Below are positions 58,253-64,000 of a stretch of 64,000 nucleotides of DNA, one piece after another; position 1 is the stretch's first letter; every line of letters starts with the position of its first letter. Origin of the DNA: Acidimicrobiaceae bacterium (GTDB taxonomy: Bacteria > Actinomycetota > Acidimicrobiia > Acidimicrobiales > Ilumatobacteraceae). The stretch covers positions 1-64,000 of the forward strand of contig JACJWG010000017.1 of the NCBI GenBank assembly GCA_020637235.1. The letters are read 5' to 3'. Position numbers and translations under genes: made by a program. The notes below the pieces were generated by a model. The model was not told where the DNA came from and ran no database searches. It worked only from the letters and a program-made list of their open reading frames with translations.

Positions 58253-58626
58253 ACCAGGCCGGCCTGCTGCTGGAACACGAGACTGTCCCAGTAGTCGGTG
58301 CGATGTGCGACGAGGCCCTCGCGCACCCGGAAGCGCATCACGCCGCGCACGGCCACGTCGCGGTCGTTGAGGCGGGTGTGGAGTGTGTAGGCCACGACCA
58401 CGCGATCGCCGTCGGCCACCACGTCCTCGACCTCGTAGCGAAGGTGCGGCATCGAGTCGAGGAAGTTCGGCACGCGCCGGGCGTACTCGGCCTTACCCTC
58501 GCACCCACTGCCGAGGGCGGCCGTGTGCTCGTTGACGAAGTCGTCGGTGACGTGGGCGACCACCCGATCGGCGTCGCCGCTGGCGAAGGACGCGAGGTAC
58601 GAGGTGCAGACCTCGCTCGGGGTCAC
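58249..58626 (-). CDS. SnoaL/NTF2-like protein
   Basis: A 125-residue alpha+beta cone protein: SEVCTSYLASFASGDADRVVAHVTDDFVNEHTAALG and VAYTLHTRLNDRDVAVRGVMRFRVREGLVAHRTDYWD follow the SnoaL/ketosteroid-isomerase pattern. GTG 58626 and the stop each overlap neighbours by 3-4 nt. Possible isomerase or cyclase for a ring intermediate. Confidence 0.8.
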   Translation of the reverse strand: MTPSEVCTSYLASFASGDADRVVAHVTDDFVNEHTAALGSGCEGKAEYARRVPNFLDSMPHLRYEVEDVVADGDRVVVAYTLHTRLNDRDVAVRGVMRFRVREGLVAHRTDYWDSLVFQQQAGLV

Positions 58627-59171
58627 GACCCCCAGACCTCTTGCGCCTTTTCGTACACACCCTGGTCGAAGGAGAACTCGATCATGTTGCCGTCGGGATC
58701 GGTGAGCGCGCAGATGTACCCGATCGGGTCGGGCATCAGCGTGGGCGGCCAGGCGAGACAGCCGGCGGCCTTGCCCTGCTCGGCGATCGCATCGACCGCT
58801 TCCTTGGTGGGCATCTCCATGCCGATGTGCGCGAACGGCGCCATGATCGGCTGCGGGCCCTTGTCCTGGTCCTTGAAGAAGCTCACCAGCACGAGGATGA
58901 ACGGCTTGTCGGCCATGTCGGGGTGTCCGAGCCACGCGCCGTAGCCGTCGGCGTCCTCGCGGCGATCGAGCAGACGCAGCGGCGTGAACGCCTCGTACCA
59001 GCGGATGCTCGCGTCGATGTCGGTGGACGGCAGCGCGATGTGCGTCCAGCGCACCGTGGTGGGGCGCAGCTGGTGGGTCTCCTCGAGGGGCCCGTCGTGC
59101 TGCACGCCGGGAGCCACGCCCTCGACGAGATGGCGCTCGGCCGGCTGGGGGTGCTGCTGCGTCTCACTCAC
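58623..59171 (-). CDS. VOC-family protein
   Basis: A 182-residue VOC protein after a His/Gln-rich leader of about 40 residues. RWTHIALPSTDIDASIRWYEAFTPLRLL, AHIGMEMPTKEAVD and ALTDPDGNMIEFSFDQG supply the His-His-Glu metal triad. GTG 59171 overlaps the previous gene by 8 nt. Dioxygenase or glyoxalase/isomerase function is possible. Confidence 0.8.
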   Translation of the reverse strand: MSETQQHPQPAERHLVEGVAPGVQHDGPLEETHQLRPTTVRWTHIALPSTDIDASIRWYEAFTPLRLLDRREDADGYGAWLGHPDMADKPFILVLVSFFKDQDKGPQPIMAPFAHIGMEMPTKEAVDAIAEQGKAAGCLAWPPTLMPDPIGYICALTDPDGNMIEFSFDQGVYEKAQEVWGS

Positions 59172-59652
59172 TGGTGTACCCCTCCGGGATCTGCGGGTTG
59201 TCGCCGCCCTTGCTCCACAGCACCACGGTGGTGCCCCACGGGTCGCGGAAGGCGCCGTTGAAGCCATTGAACTCTGCCCAGTAGTGGTGCCGCCAGAGCA
59301 CCTCGGCCCCACGCGCCTCGGCCCGCTCGAGGATCGCGTCCTCGGTGTCGTCGTCGCTCACCAGGATCCACACCCGCACGCCGCGTCCGTCGCGTGACAG
59401 GTGCCGTGGCTCGACGCCGGCCGGGTCGGGATGCGGTCGACAGTTGTTCACATCGTTGAAACCGACGTGCAGGTTGCCGATGGGAGAATCCGAGCCGTCG
59501 TCCAGCGGGAAGAAGCCACCGGGCACGCCCCGGTGGAACACCCCGGTGGGGCGCCCCTCGACGGTCCAGCCGAACACCTCGCCGTAGAACCTGGCGCAGG
59601 CTTCGACATCGTCCGAGGGGAAGTCGACGAAGATCAGTGTGTTCGGCTTCAT
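59164..59652 (-). CDS. VOC-family protein, first gene of minus-strand operon
   Basis: A 162-residue VOC protein: NTLIFVDFPSDDVEACARFYGEVFGW, WILVSDDDTEDAILERAEARGAEVL and GFNGAFRDPWGTTVVLWSKG. The first ligand position is Phe rather than His, so it may not bind metal and could be a binding partner. ATG 59652 lies 7 nt after TACGGT (59660-59665), favouring it over GTG 59661. Operator c sits just upstream. Confidence 0.8.
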   Translation of the reverse strand: MKPNTLIFVDFPSDDVEACARFYGEVFGWTVEGRPTGVFHRGVPGGFFPLDDGSDSPIGNLHVGFNDVNNCRPHPDPAGVEPRHLSRDGRGVRVWILVSDDDTEDAILERAEARGAEVLWRHHYWAEFNGFNGAFRDPWGTTVVLWSKGGDNPQIPEGYTSE

Positions 59653-59659
59653 GGACGGC

Positions 59660-59692
59660 ACCGTACCACACTTGGACTGATGGTCTGACCAA
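59660..59692 (-). promoter_or_regulatory. Promoter and GntR/FCD-type operator, copy c
   Basis: On the minus strand TTGGTCAGACCATCAGTCCAA (59672-59692) is followed by a TACGGT -10 box (59660-59665), 7 nt before ATG 59652. The operator covers the -35 region. Its 20-base core is identical to copy b 19 kb away, linking the minus-strand operon to the gntR operon. Confidence 0.72.
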
Positions 59693-59717
59693 CGAGCGCT
59701 GCGTGCCGACTAGGGTG

Positions 59718-61124
59718 TCATCCGTGGGTGTCGAGCAGACGTCGCTGCCGTTGCGTGATCTCGTCGCGCAGCGCCTCGAGATCCACCGTGAGGCAGCGGC
59801 CGTCGCCCACCACGTGCCGGCCAGCCACCAGCACGTGTCGTACCGATCGACCGTCGGACGCCCACACCAGCTGGCGGACGGGGTCGGTCGCCCGGGGCGT
59901 GAACTGCGGCCCGGCGGTGTCGTGCACGACCACGTCGGCCTGCTTGCCCACCTCCAGCGAACCGATCACGTCCGCCTTGCGGATCGCCCGGGCGCCCCCG
60001 ACGGTCGCGAGCGCCAGCGCGTCGTGCGCGTTCACGACGAAGGGGTCGCTCGCGCTGTCGCGGATGACACCCACCAGCAGCGCGCCGGCGCGCAGCACGT
60101 CGACCGCGTCGCCGGCGTTCTCGGCGTCGCAGCCGAGCGCGAGCCGTCCGCCGCGCGCCAGGAACTCGCCGTGGCGCTGGTGCCGCAGGAAGCCCTGCGC
60201 CAACCGGAGGTAGGCCCACGGGCACGAGGCGATGGCCACGTCGGCGGCGAGCGCGACGTCGAGTTCGGTGTCGTCGAGGTGCACGGCGTGGGCGAGCAAC
60301 ACGTGTGGGCCGAGCACGCCGAGCTCGTCGAGGTGCACGAGCGGTCGCCGGCCGGTGCGCTGCAGATAGCTGGCCGGGTCGCCGGTGTGTGGCGAGATGT
60401 GGAACGTGATGCCCACGCCGCGCGACCGCGCCAGCTCGCTTGCTCGAACGGCCAGATCGTCGCTCATCAGGTCGTGACCGACGAGGGTCACCCATCCCTC
60501 CACCAGGCCGCCCGCCGGCATCGCGTCGAGCTGTGCCGCCTGACGCCCGAGCACCTCGTCGGCGGTGCCGCCGAAGGGCACGCCCTCGGCGTCCCAGCCC
60601 CACTGGCCGAGCGTGGCCCGCATCCCGACCGCCCGGATGCCGGCGGCCACCCGATCGGGATGCGCCACCGTGCCGGCCTCCACCGTGCAGGTGATGCCGT
60701 TGGTGACCGCGGCGATCGCGCCGAGCGTGGCCGAGAGCTCGTCGTCGTCGCCGGTGTGCGCCGAGTGCACCGGCACCGCCCAGCCGAAGATCGCGTCCTG
60801 CGAGTCGATCGCGTCGGGGATGCACGACGCGATCAGGCGATCGCCGGTGAGGTGTTGATGGGCGTTCACGTAGCCCGGTGTCACCAGTCCCGTGCCGTCG
60901 CCGATCACGACGGCCTCGGGGTGTTCGGCCCGCAGATCGGCGTACGCGCCGACCGCAGCGATGCGCTCGCCGGCGATCGCGACCGCGGCGTCGTGCAGCA
61001 CCGTCCCGGCGTCGTTCATCGTCACCACGTCGGCGCCGCGCACGATCGTGTGCACCCGACCGGCGGTGGCCGCCTTGCCCGCTCGCTCGTCGATCCCTCG
61101 TTCCCCACCTGCCGGACTCGTCAC
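59718..61124 (-). CDS. TRZ/ATZ-type amidohydrolase 2
   Basis: A 468-residue paralogue of amidohydrolase 1: VVTMNDAG, TPGYVNAHQHLTGDRL (H-x-H), ITFHISPHTGD, LLAHAVHLDDTELD and LGCDAENAGDAVD (Asp). Both share FH-[IM]-SP where chlorohydrolases often have HxSE, so they may form their own subgroup. GTG 61124 is chosen; ATG 61145 would overlap the divergent Rieske gene. Likely a second deamination or hydrolysis step. Confidence 0.85.
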   Translation of the reverse strand: MTSPAGGERGIDERAGKAATAGRVHTIVRGADVVTMNDAGTVLHDAAVAIAGERIAAVGAYADLRAEHPEAVVIGDGTGLVTPGYVNAHQHLTGDRLIASCIPDAIDSQDAIFGWAVPVHSAHTGDDDELSATLGAIAAVTNGITCTVEAGTVAHPDRVAAGIRAVGMRATLGQWGWDAEGVPFGGTADEVLGRQAAQLDAMPAGGLVEGWVTLVGHDLMSDDLAVRASELARSRGVGITFHISPHTGDPASYLQRTGRRPLVHLDELGVLGPHVLLAHAVHLDDTELDVALAADVAIASCPWAYLRLAQGFLRHQRHGEFLARGGRLALGCDAENAGDAVDVLRAGALLVGVIRDSASDPFVVNAHDALALATVGGARAIRKADVIGSLEVGKQADVVVHDTAGPQFTPRATDPVRQLVWASDGRSVRHVLVAGRHVVGDGRCLTVDLEALRDEITQRQRRLLDTHG

Positions 61125-61143
61125 CTCGAAAGGTTGCCACACC

Positions 61144-62172
61144 ATGCCCGTGCCCACCCCTGAAGCACCGCCCGAGCCCGGACCCACCTCCGTGCTGTGC
61201 GAGAACGCAGCGCTGCGCGACGCGTGGTACGCCGTGGCGCGCGTCGCCGACGTCACGATCCACCCGGTGCCGGTGACGCTGCTCGGCACCAAGGTGGTGC
61301 TGTACCTGGCTGCGGGCGGCGAGATCGTCGCCGCCCCCGACCGCTGCCCGCACCGCGAGGCCCCGCTCACGAAGGGCCACGTGAAGGACGGCTGCCTGGT
61401 GTGCCCGTATCACGGCTGGACCTTCGGCGACGGTGGTACGTGCGTACGCGTCCCGTCGTCGAGCGACGACGCCCCGCCGCCGCGCGCCCACCTGCCCACC
61501 CACGTCGCCCAGCAGTACGGGCTCGTGTGGCTGTGCCTCGGCACGCCCGCGCACGAGCTGCCGGTGATTCCGCAGGACGACGACCCGACGTTCCGCCGGC
61601 TCAACACGCCGGTCGAGGTGTGGCGCACGTGCGCGGCGCGCATGAGCGACAACTTCCTCGACATCACCCACTTCCCGTGGGTGCACCTCGGCACGTTCGG
61701 CATCGCGCAGGACACACGCGTGCCGCGCTTCGAACTCGGCGAGCTCGACCACGGCTGGTACGGCTACTCGTACGAGGTGCGGGCGCTCAACAACGCGGCG
61801 TCGACGACGGTGAGCGGGCAGGGCGGCACCGTGGTGGAGCGCAAGATGAGCTCGGGGTTCCACCTGCCCTTCGACGTGCGCAGCACGATCGAGTACCACA
61901 CCGGGCTGCAGCACATCTTGCTGCTGCTCTCCACGCCGATCGACGACGTCACCTCGTACTTCACGTTCGTGGTGTGGCGCAACGACGACTTCACCGTGCC
62001 GAGCGACGAGGTGCTGCGCTTCGACATGGCCATCGGTGCGGAGGACAAGTTCATGCTCGAGCAGGTGCCGGGCGTGATGCCGCTCGACCAGACGACGCTG
62101 GTGAGCGTGCAAGCCGACAAATGCGGCGTCGAGTGGCGACGCCGGCTGGTCGAGCTGATGCGGTCGAGCTGA
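61144..62172 (+). CDS. Rieske non-heme iron oxygenase 2
   Basis: A 342-residue oxygenase with ligands CPHREAP and CPYHGWTFGD (about 68-90) and non-heme site DNFLDITHFPWVH (about 170-182). The length and motif style match the VanA/NdmA/carbazole group that performs O- or N-demethylation. It is divergent from amidohydrolase 2 with a 19-nt gap. AAAGG precedes ATG 61144. It lacks a local reductase. Its last codons lie in a 14-bp tandem repeat. Confidence 0.88.
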   Translation: MPVPTPEAPPEPGPTSVLCENAALRDAWYAVARVADVTIHPVPVTLLGTKVVLYLAAGGEIVAAPDRCPHREAPLTKGHVKDGCLVCPYHGWTFGDGGTCVRVPSSSDDAPPPRAHLPTHVAQQYGLVWLCLGTPAHELPVIPQDDDPTFRRLNTPVEVWRTCAARMSDNFLDITHFPWVHLGTFGIAQDTRVPRFELGELDHGWYGYSYEVRALNNAASTTVSGQGGTVVERKMSSGFHLPFDVRSTIEYHTGLQHILLLLSTPIDDVTSYFTFVVWRNDDFTVPSDEVLRFDMAIGAEDKFMLEQVPGVMPLDQTTLVSVQADKCGVEWRRRLVELMRSS

Positions 62173-62203
62173 TGCGGTCGAGCTGATGCGGTCGAGCTGA
62201 CGG
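62148..62203. repeat. 14-bp tandem repeat spanning a stop codon
   Basis: GGTCGAGCTGATGC is repeated perfectly at 62148, 62162 and 62176, with a partial fourth copy from 62190. The Rieske 2 stop lies in copy 2. Because 14 is not a multiple of three, unit gain or loss shifts frame, but two frames reach the same ELMRSS ending. Confidence 0.88.
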
Positions 62204-62209
62204 GATCGG

Positions 62210-63091
62210 TCAGCCGCCGACGAACGCCCGCACCTCGGCCGCCGTGGGGATCGACGGCACGGCCCCGGCTCGGGTGGTGCCCAGGGCTGCGGCCGCGGCC
62301 GCGTAGCCGAGTGCCGCCGGGAGGTCGTCGCCGGCAGCCAGCCGTGCGCACAACGACCCGCAGAACGTGTCGCCCGCACCCGTGGTGTCGACCGGCTCGA
62401 CGGGCACCGGTGGCACGTGGGTGGCGCCGGTCGAGTCGTACAGCGTCGCGCCGCGCGACCCCTGCGTCACCACCACGGCTCGGGCGCCGAGCGCCAGCAG
62501 CGCGTCGACACCGCCGAGCAGCTCCACCTCGTGCTCGTTCGGCACCACCACGTCGCACGTCGCCAGCAGCGACGCCGGCAACGACCGTGCCGGCGCCGGG
62601 TTCAACACCGTGGTCGCGCCCGCCGCCCGCGCCTGCGCGAACGCGGTCGCCACGGCGTCGAGTGGCACCTCCAGCTGAGCGAGCACCACCCGGGCGGGCG
62701 GCAGCGTCGCCACCGTCACCGTGGCGTTGGCCCCGGGCACCACGATGATCGAGTTCTCGCCACGGTCGCTCACCCCGATGAGCGCGCGGCCGGTCGGCAC
62801 GCCGGCGCGCACCGACACCTCCGCCCGGTCGATGGCGTCGTCGCGCATCACGTCGAGCAGGCGCATCCCGGCGGCGTCGTCGCCCACGGCCGACACGAAC
62901 ACCGTGCGAGCACCCGACCGTGCGGCGGCGACCGCCTGGTTGAGACCCTTGCCGCCGGGGTGCTCGGCGTAGTCGTGGCCGAGCACGGTCTCGCCCGGGC
63001 CCGGCAGCTCGGCCGCCGTCGCGACGAGATCGAGATTGCTGCTGCCGACGACGCACACGTCGAACGTCGGCACGGGGGAGTCGCCGTTCAT
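62210..63091 (-). CDS. PfkB-family (ribokinase-type) sugar kinase
   Basis: A 293-residue kinase: VGSSNLDLVATAAELPGPGETV, HPGGKGLNQAVAAARSG (PfkB signature 1) and VDTTGAGDTFCGSL (signature 2, catalytic Asp). This pattern is that of ribokinases. ATG 63091 is used. With a nucleoside-type importer nearby, phosphorylation of a ribose released from a nucleoside is plausible. It is convergent with Rieske 2. Confidence 0.86.
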   Translation of the reverse strand: MNGDSPVPTFDVCVVGSSNLDLVATAAELPGPGETVLGHDYAEHPGGKGLNQAVAAARSGARTVFVSAVGDDAAGMRLLDVMRDDAIDRAEVSVRAGVPTGRALIGVSDRGENSIIVVPGANATVTVATLPPARVVLAQLEVPLDAVATAFAQARAAGATTVLNPAPARSLPASLLATCDVVVPNEHEVELLGGVDALLALGARAVVVTQGSRGATLYDSTGATHVPPVPVEPVDTTGAGDTFCGSLCARLAAGDDLPAALGYAAAAAALGTTRAGAVPSIPTAAEVRAFVGG

Positions 63092-63116
63092 GGGGCAGAG
63101 CTTCGCACGCGCCGGT

Positions 63117-63617
63117 TCACCCGACGACGGCGAGCAGCACCAGCGCACCGATCGTGACGAGGTTGATGCCCGGTGTCTGGTCCTTCGCCCGCCAGATCTC
63201 GGACTGCCAGCTCGCGAACCACTCGTTGCCGCCCACCTCGAACGCGAGGTGCCACACGACGAGGGCGAGGACGAGTGCGATCACGGCCCAGAACTTGGCG
63301 TCGTGCCATGCGTCGGCCGGGTCGGTGAGGTGAACCGCCAATTGCACCGACCCGATCCAGCCGGCGATCGCGACGAGCGTCTCGAGGACCACGATCACGC
63401 CGAAGGCGAGGCGCTGCAGCGTGGGGGACCGGATCGCCCGCCACATCAGCCGTGGCGAGCGGTAGGTGGTGTCCATCGACAGGATGTGCTCGACGTACTG
63501 CAGGTTCGAGCGCGGATCGGTGACGTTGCCGACGACGACGACCGTGGCCATCAGCGTGGTGCCGGCGACCAACACCAGGGGAGCCAGCCGGAGTGCCTCG
63601 GTGGTCGTGTCGATCAT
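63117..63617 (-). CDS. DUF2165 membrane protein
   Basis: A 166-residue protein with four helices: LAPLVLVAGTTLMATVVVVGN, LAFGVIVVLETLVAIAGWIG, FWAVIALVLALVVWHLAFEVGG and INLVTIGALVLLAVVG, plus the loop GNEWFASWQSEIW, characteristic of DUF2165. Function unknown. It precedes the ribokinase gene on the same strand by 25 nt. Confidence 0.82.
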   Translation of the reverse strand: MIDTTTEALRLAPLVLVAGTTLMATVVVVGNVTDPRSNLQYVEHILSMDTTYRSPRLMWRAIRSPTLQRLAFGVIVVLETLVAIAGWIGSVQLAVHLTDPADAWHDAKFWAVIALVLALVVWHLAFEVGGNEWFASWQSEIWRAKDQTPGINLVTIGALVLLAVVG

Positions 63618-63668
63618 GGGTCGGTGACGCTACCTCGCCACCGGCGCTCGGCCGAACCGACGAGTCGC

Positions 63669-64000
63669 TCAGCCACAGCCGCCGCCCCCGCCGCCGGTGG
63701 CGACACCGGTCGCCACCTCGCTCGGGAGCTGCAGCGTGCCCGGGATGGGCACGTAGGCGGGCGGTGTGTCGACACCGCCCCGCAGCCAGGCCACCACCTG
63801 GTCCCGGTACGCAGCGATCCCGGTCGCGTCGGCGCCTCGGTCGACGACCGCCGCCGGCCACGGCGCCGCGTCGTCGAACACCACGGCTCGCCAGGCATCG
63901 TTGCCGCCGTCGAGGGCGAACGCGTTGACGCCGTGTTCACGCAACGATCGAACCACGACCGTGGTCGAGGCGGGATCGGCGCTCGAGAGCACCACGATCG
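63669..64000 (-). CDS. Rhodanese-like protein, C-terminal part (cut by window edge)
   Basis: The frame is open to the window edge, so the N-terminus is missing. VLSSADPASTTVVVRSLREHGVNAFALDGGNDAWRAV matches the second half of a rhodanese domain (helix plus G-G-x-x-A-W). A Pro/Gly linker then leads to a Cys-ending tail, GGGGGGCG. The catalytic Cys loop normally sits at the missing segment or in VLSS, which here lacks Cys, so this domain may be inactive and paired with another one. Confidence 0.6.
   Translation of the reverse strand, partial: IVVLSSADPASTTVVVRSLREHGVNAFALDGGNDAWRAVVFDDAAPWPAAVVDRGADATGIAAYRDQVVAWLRGGVDTPPAYVPIPGTLQLPSEVATGVATGGGGGGCG

Noticed and set aside
63669..64000. Partner of the CsoR/CstR-like sensor because it is a rhodanese
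   Set aside because: It is 54 kb away, has no operator visible, and its start is outside the window.
1..64000. tRNA, rRNA, riboswitch, insertion sequence or phage genes
   Set aside because: I saw no convincing cloverleaf, rRNA stretch, transposase/integrase motif or known riboswitch core; small RNAs cannot be excluded by eye.

Overview
The window is very GC-rich, starts many genes at GTG (some at TTG), and packs genes tightly with 4-nt ATGA/GTGA overlaps. Its secreted lipoproteins carry long Asp/Thr/Ser/Ala-rich linkers after the lipobox. Several genes have a TANNNT promoter box 6-8 nt before the start codon, which points to leaderless mRNAs. Together with the protein families, this suggests an actinobacterium, probably Acidimicrobiia (Ilumatobacter-like). 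That assignment is an inference from style, not from a marker gene. I found no rRNA, tRNA, transposase, prophage or CRISPR array.

Layout. 1-7.3 kb: a heme/iron uptake region with an HmuTUV-like ABC transporter, a HugZ-like heme-degrading protein, a second binding lipoprotein, a DtxR-family regulator, an iron-box-like inverted repeat, an unknown protein, and a siderophore-binding lipoprotein fused to an MTB12/NTF2-like domain. 7.4-10 kb: an MMPL exporter behind a CsoR-family repressor with two G-tract operators. 10-15.6 kb: a TIM-barrel glycosidase-like protein, a GHMP kinase, small stress and anti-sigma-like proteins. 15.8-18.7 kb: a duplicated AI-2E-type permease, then a small Cys-rich protein plus methyltransferase under a third copy of the CsoR-type operator. 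18.7-26 kb: regulators, DUF proteins, a phosphoesterase, hemerythrin proteins and a hemerythrin-esterase fusion. 25.6-27.9 kb: a flavinylation operon (heme-b membrane protein, FMN-binding protein, ApbE). 28-33.8 kb: a carotenoid oxygenase, DUF3237, and an SDR / FGGY kinase / FAD oxidase operon. 34.6-39 kb: urease ureABCFGD.

39-63 kb is the most interesting part. It is a catabolic island with a formamidase-type enzyme, then a nearly continuous plus-strand series: VOC dioxygenase-like protein, GntR/FCD regulator, cupin, HyuA, HyuB, Rieske oxygenase, RraA-like protein, a BMP-type (nucleoside-like) ABC importer, MDR reductase, O-methyltransferase and TRZ/ATZ-type amidohydrolase. Facing it on the minus strand are an aldo/keto reductase, a SnoaL-like protein, two VOC proteins and a second amidohydrolase, with a second Rieske oxygenase on the plus strand and a ribokinase-type kinase. 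Three near-identical TGGTCAGACCA-type sites lie before the formamidase gene, the VOC-GntR operon and the minus-strand VOC operon. I infer one GntR-controlled regulon for uptake and stepwise oxidation, deamination and hydrolysis of an N-containing, probably N-heterocyclic or nucleoside-like compound, with formamide/urea possibly passed to the formamidase and the neighbouring urease. The substrate cannot be read from sequence.
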